A model generated the notes under the pieces. That model searched no databases. It had not been told where the DNA came from and saw only the letters and a list, made by a program, of their open reading frames with translations. A stretch of 64,000 bases of DNA from Roridomyces roridus. Lineage: Eukaryota; Basidiomycota; Agaricomycetes; Agaricales; Mycenaceae. The stretch lies in NCBI GenBank assembly GCA_029378245.1, contig JARKIF010000022.1, positions 620,001 through 684,000 on the forward strand, written 5' to 3'. Positions 11,474 to 23,634 of the stretch are shown in pieces (the stretch's first letter is position 1; each line of letters begins with the position of its first letter). The translations under genes were made by a program, and so were the position numbers.

Positions 11474-11707
11474 TACCTATCGTTCGCCGCTACAGCTTTT
11501 GTGGGTTCTACGTACAGATACCGGCGATATATTTCCGGCTTGGGAGTACCGCGTCCTGACTCCGGCTGCTCGTTACTTGGGAAGAATACATTTTCGGGGT
11601 GACTCGACGACGCCGTGATTCAACTGTTGATACCGATGGCCGTCCTTCCCATGAAACTATAAAACATCCATCTGGATTCTGGACGACGCAGTGCATTTCA
11701 TTCCACC

Positions 11708-12576
11708 ATGTTCCCCCCATTCGAGAACGTTTCACAATACAGACCAGGTATCGTCATCTGGTGCGACCCCAACTCCCCGGAGATGGAGCTCTCGACGCTG
11801 CCCCCCAACACACCCTACGTCCCAAGGAGAGCTCAGGACCTCCTCCCATGCCTCGTCGTCGCAGTCGACCCCGAGTCTTTCACGATGCAGGTGGCGAGGA
11901 TCTGCGACACCTTGGTCAGTATCTGGGTGCTATGATTGAATGAAAGAGTGAATACTGACGGTCTCCGCACAGCCGAGCGATCCAACAAAATGGGTCCGTG
12001 TCGACAGTCCACCGCCCATTACGTGGAAGTTGACCGATGCGTGGATATGGGTCGGCACCCCCGCTGCCGTTCATATGATCCTCCGCAATTCGAGGCTCCA
12101 GCATCGTATGTTGATCCTCATGCACAATTCCACCGTGTTGATTGGAGTCTCGTACAGCACACAGAGACGAGTTCTTCGCAACCCCAGCCGTGGCGAAAGC
12201 AAACCTGAAGAATTACTGGGTCCACAGGAAGAATTATTGCCTGCACAGAGGTAAGCACACATCCGCACGGAATAGATCTCAAACTCACTTGATTGTAGGA
12301 TCAGGGCAAGGTAGCCCTCCTCCGAATCCGCACATGCATATGCACAACACGCCAAGCCACAGAGGATCGTCTCGACCAAGCCGTCACCATCATCCCGGCC
12401 ACGGTATACCTCCGAGTCCCATGACATACTCGACTCTCGCACCGCACCCGGTCGTCGTTCCCCCGGGCTTTACGGAGACGAACCCGAACGCGCCCGGGTG
12501 GTGGAGGAATCCCGAGACGGGCTGGTTCTGGCATGCCAGTCAAGGGCTGATGCCGCCTTCGCAGATGCCTTCATGA
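11708..12576 (+). CDS. Unrecognised conserved-looking basidiomycete protein (236 aa)
   Basis: Four exons (11708-11914, 11973-12105, 12158-12250, 12299-12576) join in phase with canonical GT-AG introns of 48-58 nt. The N-terminal 150 residues are ordered and rich in Trp, Pro and Tyr (MFPPFENVSQYRPGIVIWCD, TKWVRVDSPPPITWKLTDAW, YWVHRKNYCLHR). The tail is a low-complexity His/Pro/Ser segment ending in a WWRNPETGWFWHASQG motif. No signal peptide, membrane segment or known catalytic motif. I do not recognise the family. Confidence 0.75.
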
Positions 12577-12805
12577 GTATCTCTCTCTATCTGTTTTCGA
12601 TTTGCTGTTTTGTTCGCCATTTGGACGCTATTGACCCCCTGTACCTGTATTCTTATTTGCTATGTTATAGACCTGCCTCGCTTTGGATCATCGTGTAGTT
12701 ATGTATTCACATACTAGATGCAGGAATCAATTGATTGAGCTGTGCGAAAGTCCGGGTAGACTCACCGTCAATATCGCATGAAACTCAGACAACACTTCCC
12801 AATAC

Positions 12806-14716
12806 TCAATGGATTCCACCGGTTGGCACGAGCGCAATCAACGCGTCAACCTTCTGTACGAACCCAGGCAAATTTTTCAACTCCTCCGGATTGCGCACCC
12901 ACGGAGGAACCTCCCTCGCAAGCACCCTCAATCCGTCGCTGAGTGTCAAAATCCCAACCTGGCTCGCCGGGATCCGCAACGGAATGATCCGACCGATGTA
13001 CTCCCGCTCCTCCGAATCGCCACCCACAACCAAAACATGCATACGCATGCGGCCCCCACTGGCTTCCACTCGCGAAAGCTGATCATCCCATATCGGACCG
13101 AAAAATTCACGGTCAAAGGCTGCGTCTTTGGGAGTCGTGCTGTGGACGGTGATGTCGGGGCTTTGGTGCTTGATTATCGTGACAACTGGGATGTCGGGAT
13201 CGCGGTGAATGACGGAGAGGTCAGAGCGGACTATTTCCTTCGTGAGATTTCTGTAGAGATCGTGGAGGAGGGAGCGCAGGAAGGACTCGTCTCGCAGAGT
13301 GAGGGTATCGGGATGATCTGCGGGGTATCGGTACGACTGCGATGCTTCACAGAAGAAAACGTACGAAGTGAGTAGGACCGGATAGACGCACACGTTTGGC
13401 GATGACCTCGTTTCCAATCCATCCGCTGACAATACGCGCCACAGTAATACACGCTCTCGCAGCGCGAGCACGTTTTGAAATCTTTCTTGCTGGAAATCTC
13501 CTCGCACTAGAAGAGATACAACGAACCAAACATTGATGTGCGCAGGAGAAATCATGTGCATACCTCAACATTGTCACACGCACGCATGGACACTCTCTCC
13601 TTGAGGCCATGCAGTTTCACCACCTCGAAGAACTGTTTCGATTCGGCGATAAACCTGGACCAGTGGTTCCAAACTGGTGAACGAGACGCCAGGTGCTGAT
13701 CCAGTGTGGTCGTGACGTCGAGGAGCGCTGGTTGAAGTGCCCGGAGGACCAAAGGGTAGGGCAGCGCGGAGCCTAGAATGTGATTGAGAAAATCTTCGAT
13801 CGGGTCGGACGGAATCAGTCGAGGATTTTGAAGGGCAGCGCCGATGGAGCAGGCGGGGGCGGGCCGATCGGCAGGGATCGAGGAGCACAGCAAAGGAGAA
13901 CCTCCGTGGATGGGAGCAAAAGCAGCTGACCGACTACAAACAAATGATCCGACTACAGACGCCGAGCACCGCCACGTGATCCGGGCTCTCGGCCCTGCCA
14001 CACCGATGAATTGGAGTAGCCCCGCGTCAAGTGCTTGGACGATCCACCCTCGAGTCTTGCCTGAGTTCGTCAACTTGCATGTTAGGATATAAAATCCAAT
14101 TCCAAGATCCAATGTGCAGTCGGCGGGGAGCGGCCGGGAGGAAAGCCGGCATAGCATCGTTGCCAACGCACGTATGATTCCATGTTTGAGCAGCAGCTGA
14201 GAAAATCGTTTGCGAAGGCGCTCCGTGCGATCCATGATCGTCATGGCCATGTTCATAAAGAAGAGTGATTTCGGGATGTCGTCGCTGGCGAGGTGAGTGA
14301 CAAAGTTGATCAAGAGGGTAGCGAGATCCCCGAGGGTGCCACCACAGCCTTCGACCAGATCATCGTGATGCTCCCGCTTGTCGATGTTCATGGCGTGTAG
14401 AACGAGATACAGGATGGCCTCAAATGTCAGGGCCCGCATACCGGGGCCCCAGATATCCGGTCGAGCGACGAGGACCCAGACTTGGGCCACCAGAGCGCGA
14501 AAGCCTGGCTCCGCGCCAGACAATGGTTCTTGACCTTGTGAGATAAGCCTGCGAACAATCAGGCGGTGTGCAGTGCAGCATGTAACGCACGGCTACACCG
14601 GCCGGCCGTGCCCGAGGAACATCGCACAGATCTAGATCGCCGAGGTCATTTTGTTGAGAGACTTCGTTTTGCCGCCCAGGAAGAAGCAATTCTGAGACAG
14701 AAGCAAGACAGAACAT
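12806..14716 (-). CDS. MYND zinc-finger protein (~575 aa)
   Basis: The MYND cluster is complete across two exons: CDNVEC, then CSRC, YYCGAYCQ and DWKRGHRQTC, at about residues 355-400. MYND folds bind two zinc ions and mediate protein contacts. The preceding helical region (PDIWGPGMRALTF, VEGCGGTLGDLATLLINF) and the following LRDESFLRSLLHDLY match the layout of the large agaricomycete MYND family. Exons, in transcription order: 14716-14628, 14548-13564, 13506-13365, 13317-12806; total 576 codons. The first exon is the weak part: its donor was chosen only because it restores frame, and the protein is shorter at the N-terminus than relatives. Partner unknown. Confidence 0.75.
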
Positions 14717-14927
14717 TCGAGAACCAAGGAGGGAGCAAGACGCTGGCTGAGGATGTTTGGCCGTTAAGTAGTGGCTGTATGAAACAAGAAGGGAGAAACT
14801 CGACCAAACACGCCAACCGAAAAGTGATTATGCAACTACACAAAAGTCCATCCAACAAGAAAACATATGTACGGCCAATGTCAATACCCAAGCGTCCCAA
14901 AAAAAACGCACCATCGATTCAGCGATC

Positions 14928-15801
14928 TCACAAAAGTAGCATACCGACGCCAACAGCGGCGCCTGCCAAGCCTACAGCCCGCACCCTAACGCCACCCGTC
15001 GGCGCCGCCGCGGAGGATGACGAACTCGTTGGGAGCTGGGGCCCGGTCACCTGTACAGTCGATGTAGAACTCGTCTGAGGAAGAGGTGGCGAGGTTGAGG
15101 TACTGAGAGATGATGGAGGGGTAGTGACGCTGATACTGGTGCTGGTGCTCGAAAGCGCGGTGGTGAAGATCGTCGTGACAGGCGGGGCAACGGAGGTGAT
15201 AACGGAGGTGACTGTCGTGACGCTTGTTGACAATGTCTGAGATGACGATGTACTTCTCGACGAGGATCCTACTTTTATGAGCACCTAGAAGGACAATGAT
15301 GTTGGTATGTACGCACCGGAAAGAGAAGATGTGGAGCGAGAACCGGATACCGAGATGGATGATGAAGTTGAGCCGGAACTTGAGCCGGACGACGAAGAGG
15401 AAGCTGTTGGTAGCAGTAAGGCGCGGAGTAGGGTCTAGAAGGCGCTCCACGGACCTGCAGAGCATATGGCCATCAGGATCGTATTCACTTGTTTGAGCTG
15501 AGCTGGGGAACAAGAGGCCGTCCCGCTGCACGACAAGACATCCGCTGCAAAAGACGGAGATTTGCAGAGACAGACAGAGTCCGAGCTAAAGTTTTCGCGC
15601 GTGCGAGTGAGCAAGAGATTCTGGAAATGAATTCATGGGAACGCACATATCGCAGTGAAGTGCGGTGGATTCTTTCTGAGCACAACCAAGCGCGCACTGC
15701 GGGAGCGTCGTGGCCTGCGCAGCCGCGGAAGCAGAGAACAAGAACAACGCGCTGAGAGCGCAGAGCACGGAGGAGGTGGGGGGAAGCATAACTGTCCTCA
15801 A
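14928..15801 (-). CDS. CFEM-domain GPI-anchored surface protein (238 aa)
   Basis: A signal peptide of about 28 residues (hydrophobic VLCALSALFLFSASAAA) is followed by a CFEM domain: LPQCALGCAQ, HCD, VCLC, VLSCSGTASC and MAICSA supply the eight cysteines at about residues 34-90. A long Ser/Thr-rich stalk follows, and the C-terminus (VGLAGAAVGVGMLLL after small residues) is a GPI-attachment signal. CFEM proteins sit in the cell wall or plasma membrane and include haem/iron-binding and host-interaction proteins. Exons, in transcription order: 15801-15647, 15585-15455, 15403-15317, 15271-14928; total 239 codons. The specific role is unknown. Confidence 0.88.
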
Positions 15802-16619
15802 GAAGCGTCGCTCGGAGCTGGAGCCAGCTAAATATTGCCGGGTTTAATTAGGTTCCGAGAAAGGACTCATGACCAGTGGCATGTGGCGAGAAATGCGTTT
15901 ATGCTGTCAAATAGAGCCACGGACATGTGATGATAAACGTCGCGACCTGGAAAGCAATCAAGTGGAACAAAATTTAAAGAGGGGCGTGCACTTGCAACGG
16001 GAGGCGGGGTTTATTCGAGGCTACACGAGGTGTATATGCTCAAATTGACAACGTGGACGGTGGGGAGTGCTCCGATACTACCAGTGGAGACACGATGTCA
16101 CGGAATCTTGGGTGAATCCAGGTGGATGTAGTGAATTTTGGACAGGAAAGCCCCAGAGTTACGCGCAGCCAGCGATCCGAGCAAGGAGAGATGGTGGTCA
16201 ACAGCAAGCAGCAGTAAGCACACGTGATCTGATTACATCACTATCTCCGCTTGATGTCCGCCACCACCGTGACGGTCCAGCGGCGAAGCTCGACTGAGTC
16301 GCTGCCAGTCTCCTATCCAGGACCCATCCGAGTATTTTTCTCCTTCCCGGACTCTTTGGATCTCCCGGCAAGCCAGCTCTCCCCAGTGTTCATGACCCCA
16401 GTCCCTGCTCTGAGAGCCTTCAATGCGGCGCCGTTCTGAAGGCGTAGGAGGCTGTCGCCCTCGGGTTCGGGCCTCGTGTTCTGTGTACTTACGTCCCCCT
16501 TCGATTCCGAAGACGCGAAGGACGGGTCTGGCGTCGGCATGTGGTCTTCTTGCCATCGTGACCTCCGCTCGGCTATCCGTCCCCGTTGCTGACGAGGCAC
16601 ACTCTTGCACCGATCCACG
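15802..16619. other. Intergenic, ~820 bp, divergent promoter region
   Basis: Lies between the divergently transcribed CFEM and GH125 genes, so it should hold both promoters. A CACGTG is present at 16221-16226. No other gene or repeat seen. Confidence 0.5.
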
Positions 16620-19095
16620 ATGCGCGTTGTGCTCGCGGTACTGTCCCTCCTCTTTGTAGGAGTCCATACAACCGTCAATGCTCTCCAGCGCTGTGAAGAC
16701 TTTGCCACCTACTCGACTCAGCCGCAGGGAACCCCGTCCAAAGGTGCGAACTGAGCGCTGATTGTCGATGTGACACCAGACATTAAACGCGACGACAGGA
16801 CCGCTGGGGCTCCCGTACATGCGTCCTGATCCCGCGTGTCGCACATTCAATAGCTCCGCCGTTGAAAAGGTCGTCGCGAACCTGACGAGCAGGATGAAGG
16901 ATCCCGATCTCGCTAGGTGCGGTGCTTCCTCATACATATTCGCTGTCTCGCTTTTGATTCATTCACTCAGATTGTTCGAGAATACGTATACAAACACGCT
17001 GGACACGACGGTCAAGTGGTTTAACGAAAACCTCACCTTCGTCGTCACCGGCGACATACCGGCTGAATGGCTCCGCGACTCGAGCAACCAATTCAAGGTG
17101 TATCTTCCGTTGGTGAAACAAGACCAGGCGCTACAGGATCTGAGTCGCGGGGTTATCAATCTGCAGGGTTCGTGTTGACCTCATCGCAATTTCGTATCTC
17201 ACTCACAGGGCTTGGTGCAGCTCAATACATAGGAGAATACCCTTACTGCAACGCATTCCAGCCGCCACCTGAATCGGTATTACATTCTCATTGCCATGTT
17301 GCAGTCCCTAACCGCCCGTCATCGCAGGGGCTGCCAGCTGAATGCTGCAGCGGCGATACTGGCGCCGCAGTTTCTCCCCCGGACAATTTGACCATCGTGT
17401 GGACGTGCGGAGTACGTATACCCTCGCCACGTTGCTCCTCTGTCATTCTAATGACAATCAGTACGAGCTCGACTCGGTGCTCAGTTTCCTGCAGCTGAGT
17501 AGACTGTACTATCAATACTCGCAGGACAAGTCTATCTTTACCTTCAACAATGGCGCATGTAAGTAAAGCTTCTTTATCTCCCTGCGATTACTAAACCCCG
17601 CAGGGTTCTCCGCCGTGGAGAATATTATGCAGCTCATACACGACCAAGCCATCCCAACCTATGACGCTGCGGGAAACGTCATTTCGTTCTACAACATCGT
17701 GAGTCCCTTGTTATTTCCGTTCCCGTTGGCAATTTACAATACGATAGAGCGGCCCGAATCAGCAGTATATGAAAAACGATGGCAGGGGCCCGCCGAAGGC
17801 TAATACAGGACTTGTATGTATTGCTTCCATTTTTCTTCCTCCAGCCCTGGATGATTCATTCCCGCTCAACTTCCGATCGTGTATATTGGTACGACGTATC
17901 GCCCCTCAGGTAACCCCGCTTCCACGCCTCGATTAATTTCCGATTCCAATGAAACGCTGCATCAGACGATGTCGTCGCATTCCCGTACAATATTCCGCAC
18001 CAGGCCATGGCGGTTGTCGAGCTGCGTGCGCTTGCGGCGCTCCTCAAAGAAGTCGGGCTGAGGCCGGACATCCAGTCCGAGGCGACTACGCGCGCGAGTA
18101 CCGTCGAGGCGGCGCTATGGAAGTGGGGAACGGTGCTGACCAAGGACTGGGGCGAGGTATTTGCGTATGAAGTCGACGGTACGTCAACATTTATGTTCCC
18201 AAGTCAGCGGCTCATTCCGTTTCTTTTCCTCTGTGGCGCAGGATATGGAGGCACTGCCATGCAAGACGGTGGGTATTCACTTGAGTTGTTCCCTGTTCGT
18301 CGGAGTGGAGCTGATTTATCAAAGATCCCAATGTCCCGTCCCTTGTGTCGATTCCGTACCTCGGCTTCGTGAACGCGACGAACAACGTCTACGCCAATAC
18401 GCGCAAGATGGTGCTTTCTACGCAGGGGAATCCTTACTACGGCAAGTTATTCGTTCAATCTCTTGGCTGTAGTTTAATGTGGCGTAGGCTTCGGGCCTAT
18501 GATCAGAGGCGTGTCGAGCCCACACATTGATGAGAAGCACGTCTGGTGCGCAACATCTTGAAACCTTATTTTCCAGCGTATTTTTTATACAATACAGGCC
18601 TATGGGTTTGATCACCGAGGTGGTGACTAGCACCGAGGATTCGGTGCGTTGTCTAGTTGCTTGAGCTTCGTGCAGATTCAGTTCATCAAGCCACTGTTTC
18701 AGGATATTCTTGTCAAGCTCGAGTATCTCAAGAACACGACGACTGGGCTAGGTTTAATGCATGAGAGTGAGTCACCCAGCGCTCATTTTGAACGGCCGGC
18801 TCCGCAGTGGCTGACTTGACACAGGTGTGAACACCCACGATGGCAGCGACTACACGCGCCCCTGGTTGTGAGTGATCAAAACAAATAAATTGGCGAACCA
18901 GTCTGCTGACTCGCTTCCTGTCCAGCGCGTGGGCAAATGTAATCTTTTTTTCCGACTCGTTCCCTGGATAATAACTGATTCCGTCCTCAGTCGTACTTTG
19001 GGGAAGCCATCCTCCAGCTCGCCGCCAACAAGCCGCATTTACTTTTCACGGATGCCAAGCCCTTCAGTATCGCTGACCTGCTGCAAGAGGCGTGA
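16620..19095 (+). CDS. GH125 exo-alpha-1,6-mannosidase (Mug157 family), many exons, one suspected frameshift
   Basis: Starts with a signal peptide (MRVVLAVLSLLFVGVHTTVNA). Family landmarks follow in order: LPYMRPD, VVTGDIPAEWLRDSSNQ, PYCNAFQPPPES, YELDSVLSFLQLS, a broken RPSDD block, FPYNIPHQAMAVVEL, YEVDGYGG, NVPSLVSIPYLGF, SSPHIDEKHVWPMGLITE, and YTRPWFAWANSYFGEAI near the end. GH125 enzymes trim alpha-1,6-linked mannose from glycans. Nearly all introns fit GT-AG; one (about 18440-18487) fits a GC-AG donor, GCAAGT. Between 17814 and 17909 the expected VRxxYRPSDD can only be read by a frame change, and no AG acceptor fits. So the gene is either damaged there or the sequence has an error. Stop TGA 19093-19095. 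Confidence 0.8.
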
Positions 19096-19164
19096 ATGTA
19101 GTGCATGCTGGATCTACGGTTACAATGCGTGTTTCGGGTTCTCTACAATGTACATTGGATATAG

Positions 19165-20222
19165 CTAACTGGGCTCCACTTTGGGTATTACCGTCTCGCG
19201 AGTCGTGGGAGGGGGGTGCTTGCTCCTCGGCTTGATCTTGTTTCGGCGCAACGACAACGGGCGTTCCTGTCCACGGAGACGGGCGTAAACGCCGCATGCA
19301 TTGCAAACTTGCGCACCCGTCTTGCTGCGTCGCCACACGGACGTCTTGCGGGTGTTGCAGTGGCTGCACTTTGGTCCCGTGTAATCCTCGTCGTTTATCT
19401 CGGGCGGTTCTTCGTCGTCGATGTCAGCTTCGATGAGCGCTTGCGGGCGCATGGCGTTTCGCTGTTGGAGGTACAATCCACAGGCGTTGCAAAGCGTGCG
19501 ATGGGTCGTCGGATCGCGTCGCCAGAGAGGTGTCGAAGTTACTTTGCAGTGGGAGCAGGATTTCTGCTCGCCATCTGGGCCGCTTTTGCTGCCTGGGGAT
19601 GGGCCGCCGCGGCGACGGGTAGGGGGTGGGAGAAGAGTGGAGCTAGTGGAGGACGATGCGGGGAATGATGTATGCTTGATGCACGAAGGGGAGGATGGGC
19701 GGTATGGACTCGGGGCGTAGCCGTTGGTGTAGTACTGCCCTCCACTGCCTCCAATTCCCCAACGCGGAGGACCAAAGCCGGCACTCGCACTCACTGGCGA
19801 GGGGTACCACGTGGAAGATCCTTTCTGTTGCGGGCTCGCGTAGGACGCCATATTCGTGGGCCACTCAGGGCCGTACGAAAGATCCATAGATCGACCGCGT
19901 GAGTGTCCATCCTGAGCAGAATCGGCCTCTCCGTACATCGGGATGAGCCCAGCAAAGTTGATACTCGGGGTCGACGGATGGGAGGGAAACCCATAATGCT
20001 CGCTCGACCCTGAGGGATATGGGGTCGGAGCACCCAAATTAAATTGGGGGTACAGATGGCCAGGATGATCCAAAGCAGGTCCGTAAGCTGTGGGGCCTCT
20101 CAGCAAGGTCCGCGCGGAGGAACAAGCCCAGACGCACCTGTTCCTGGTCTCCAGTATTGATTCTCCTCTCCTCGTTCATCGCGCGGGGGAATGTCATTGA
20201 AAGCGAAATCGCGGGGCGGCAT
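19165..20222 (-). CDS. Two-finger GATA transcription factor (338 aa)
   Basis: Two GATA zinc fingers lie in the C-terminal half: CSHC...LWRRDP...CNACGLYLQQR (18-residue loop) and CSHC...VWRRSK...CNACGVYARLRG (17-residue loop), separated by an acidic linker (DIDDEEPPEINDED) and followed by a basic tail (LRRNKIKPRSKH). Fungal GATA factors bind GATA sites in nitrogen, iron, light and development control; which applies here is not decidable. The N-terminus is disordered, rich in Pro, Ser and Tyr. Two exons, 20222-20138 and 20096-19165, total 339 codons; the intron is short (41 nt). Convergent with the GH125 gene, 69 bp apart. Confidence 0.88.
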
Positions 20223-22456
20223 GAGAGGATAGTTTCGTCGGGCGCTTCATTGCCTCGCCGTCTCGGTCGCTTTAAATACTTACAGGGTTCGCCTTACATT
20301 TGTTTTGATTGACGGGGCTTCCTTGCCCGGCATCAGCATGAGGTTGATGGAACGCAACACAAAAGGGATGACGCCGTGCTGTGGAGTTGGTTCAATGACT
20401 CCTTGCTGTAGGATAGAGTTATGTCATCTCCGCGATTGCACCGCACTCGAGCTCTTGTTTGAATTTCTGGGATCCGCCACGACCACGTTGCGAGAACGCG
20501 GAAGCAGAATATTTCGGCTAGGCATCACTAGGTGATGAGATCTATCGCCAAGGTCACTAAACGAGGGGTGGTCCCTTGGCTCAGGGCTGTCGTCGATCGG
20601 GATAGGCAAGGATTTTCGACTGCACTACTTATACTGCCTCGCAATTCCAAGGGAACGGACAGCGGTAGTTCCTCAAGGTACGTAATAGGTATACTCGGAT
20701 TGCCATGACAAAAGCAAGGGCCCGGATTCAACCTGGAGTGAGCTACATATTCGGAGAACTTCCAAATGGCATAGCAAGATGTTCCGTTCGGCGCCGGGAA
20801 ATCGCAATTGAGTGGTGTTAGAGCGGCTGCGTTCAGAAACGGAATCGGATATGCGAGGATTCAGGTCTACAAAATTAGGAGCACCGATTAATTAAACTAT
20901 AGAAGGCAGTGGCCTCGCGGCGAAGGTTTTATAGATGCCCAGCGCAACCACCACATCCCGGACTGTACGCCTGCGGCCTGGACAGTTGGTCATTTCAATT
21001 CTGTCAGACACGTAAGTAACCGAGGTTCCGTCGCGCTTAAACGGACCTCTGGCGTTCGGCTGACCCTAAACAACATCCCCGCGGCCAAACTACTGGTGCA
21101 ACGTAATTCCATTACTTCTGTCATCTTGGAGGGCCTGGGCCCTTGGTCGTGCGGGTGGAGTTCAAGATCCACTCAGTCCAGTTCTTGACAGCAGGCAAGA
21201 ATGAGTGTTATTGGAAGGGGACAGGTGTGGCATTGGAGTTCCAAATAGATCCAGCCTGACCTGGAGCGTGTTCAGTTAAAACCCCCGTGGGTTTGGGATT
21301 GATGGATGGCAGGGTCCAATGGGAGGAATGTATGATTATGCAGCGGATAAACGGCGATCAAATCAAATTGCCACACACGGCCTGATGACATGACGCGGAT
21401 CACGTATAATCTGGAATCATTTTCCAAGTTGCCGGTTGTCACTACTGGTTGAAATTCTCTCATTTCGCGGGCTGCGGTCACCCATCAACTGAATGAATGG
21501 TATGTAACAGTACTATGGTCAATGGAGTACCAGGAGTATGGGAACGGAATATGAACAGGGAAGTCCCTGGAAAGGGAGTAACTAAGAGTTCAATATGTGA
21601 TAGTTCAATGATCAAATCTGTTCCATTGTTGGGTTCTGGCCTGGCCTGAATCAGGACACCGGTCCGTCGCTCGACGGCCGTCGTTGCGTGACCAAAAAGC
21701 ACTCGGCAGTGTCCAAGCTTGTAAGGTATGCGCCAAGCAAACACGGCGAACCTTTATGTAAGCCCGTGACACGTCCAAAAGTAGATAAAATTCAAAGAGA
21801 AATGTGTAGGATAATTACCGGGATGTCTGTGCACTATCGGTCTCGAACAAGTTGTGGGGGCAGTCACTGCGAAGCCTTCTGTCCACTCAGATCCAGAAAA
21901 CATCAAGTATTGACTGAGTTTATACGGGATTTGTGCGGCATCTTCCAATTAGCTATAAACTCGCACATTTCCAGTCCGATCATGGTGCTGATTTTTTTCC
22001 GACCACATATGAAGTAGATCTCAAAAATGTTGGTCGCAGATTGGCAAAATATTAAGCTAAAGACACTATACACTTTCTTCTTCGATTAAAAACACCCATT
22101 TCTCCCGTTTGGGACGCCGTGACTTGATGTGACAAGGGTTGGCCGCGTTTGCTTGACGCATACCTTATGTCAAAATGTGCCCAAGTGGACCATAAGTAAG
22201 GTACGTACCTGCATCAGAGTGTCCGCCTAAAGCTGAGGTAGTTATGCCTCGTTTTAGTCGTCCGTTGACCCGTCGCCGGCCGTTGTTGACGGAAACGGCC
22301 GTCGAAATCACCAGTGAGATGCCCACGGAACGGGTCGGCTTACCCGTCGACGGGAGCCGTACAACCGGCGCGACGGGCACGGCGTCCAGCCCTAAAAACT
22401 GGGAGTAATGTGTTGTTTATCCGATGGTGATTTGATAGAGAAGTGTTGACACATAC
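20223..22456. other. Gene-poor stretch, ~2.2 kb
   Basis: No gene supported. The motif CGGCTAGGCATCACTAGGTGATG at about 20516-20538 resembles the inner terminal repeat of the MITE at 408-893, so a decayed relative may lie here. A GC-rich block at 22250-22400 contains many CCGTT/GACGGG words and differs in composition from its surroundings; it sits where the last exon of the permease would be expected. Confidence 0.45.
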
Positions 22457-23634
22457 CTGGATAACATATGTCCCATCCTGAAGCTGCACCTTCCTGGGCT
22501 CCAGGACATACCCGAGCCAGCGAGGGAGGATTATACGCCATGTGGCCCAGTAGATAACACCAGCTGCCAGGACACTGATGCCAACTAAGCAGTACCTAGA
22601 TGAAGAATAGTTCCAGCATTCTTCAAGTTGTTTGCCTTTGACGAGCTAGAGCTTACAGGTAGTAGGGCAAGGGAGGAGTATCTCCAAGCTTGTTTGCAGG
22701 GGGCAGGAATGGTGCAACCACCACTGAGCCAAAGGAGTTAGTCTCACGGAAATGTAAGAAAAATGACCAACAGAATGTTGAATTGAAGCAACTAGGAAGA
22801 ATACGGCCAATGGAAGCCAAACTGCAAAAAGAAATCATTCAGTAAAAGTCACAAGTATTCCTTTATCTCACGTGCCCTGGAAAGGGCGTTCTACATGGGG
22901 CTCTCTGTATCTGAGGATGAAAAGCCCCTTTTGCAAACAGTTGTCAGAGGGTGTTTGAATATGAAGATTATACTCACAATCACCACAAATAAGCGGATAA
23001 TCTGTTGAGGATAGCCTGTGAGGTCTATGATAAATGGGTTGCAACCCCAGGTGGCGGAGCAACTATAACAATGACCTAGTTGTGATGGAACTCAGAACCG
23101 AGGGAAATACCCTGTATTGTTTTCTCACGGTCATAATCAGAGGGATGATGAACCCGGGTAGTGGGGACTTGTTCGTGGGCCAATTTGATGCCCAGAATAG
23201 GTTGCCAAAAGGGAGTGGTATACCCTGCTTTGCCAGCTCCGTAGGAACCTCAGTACCCAGGAAGGTAGTGGCAATAACAACAGACCTTGGTTCAACCTTG
23301 GTTTATTCTGGCAGTGCTATAGCTCTGTACAACTCATGAATTGTCGCATGTACCAGCCTTAGACACATACCGATGCAATCATGCCCCTACAATATGGGTG
23401 AATCAATATTGGGGTTCTCAGCATGTGAATTTCGTTCAATAATTACCCCAGTGCACTAGGTCCGGGGAAGCATGAGAAACAATTTCACAAGAAAGGACAA
23501 GATGAACCTTAGTGCAATGAAAACAGCCAAGGCCTTTTCTCCCTGGACACCAAATACATTTCTGAAGAACACTGCTGCGACAGTTGTTGATGCTTGGAGC
23601 ATCTCAGTCTTGGGAACTGCCGCAAAGTATGCGA
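22457..23634 (-). pseudogene. C-terminal half of an APC-family amino-acid permease (MUP1-like), cut by an LTR
   Basis: Read on the minus strand from 23634: YFAAVPKTEMLQASTTVAA, a later stretch LAKQGIPLPFGNLFWASN with PLPGFIIPLIMTV, then ETNSFGSVVVAPFLPP, LGDTPPLPYYL and WRIILPRWLGYVLEPRKVQL. These match the second half of high-affinity methionine-type permeases: membrane helices alternating with short loops. It begins abruptly at the LTR border, and its first residues continue exactly from the N-terminal half now at 52410-53870. Some exon borders are unclear and the final exon after 22457 is not recognised. Cannot be functional in this form. Confidence 0.75.

Larger units (their letters stand above)
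9971..11707. other. Intergenic, ~1.7 kb, with a duplicated block and a palindrome
   Basis: Holds the imperfect direct duplication at 10288-10740 and an inverted repeat at 11405-11473. A 322-codon open frame on the minus strand (10293-11261) crosses both duplicated copies and has no recognised domain, so I do not call it. Confidence 0.5.

Noticed and set aside
13318..13364. Frameshift after the MYND finger
   Set aside because: A 47-nt GT-AG intron keeps the last zinc-binding cysteine and brings the C-terminal frame into phase.
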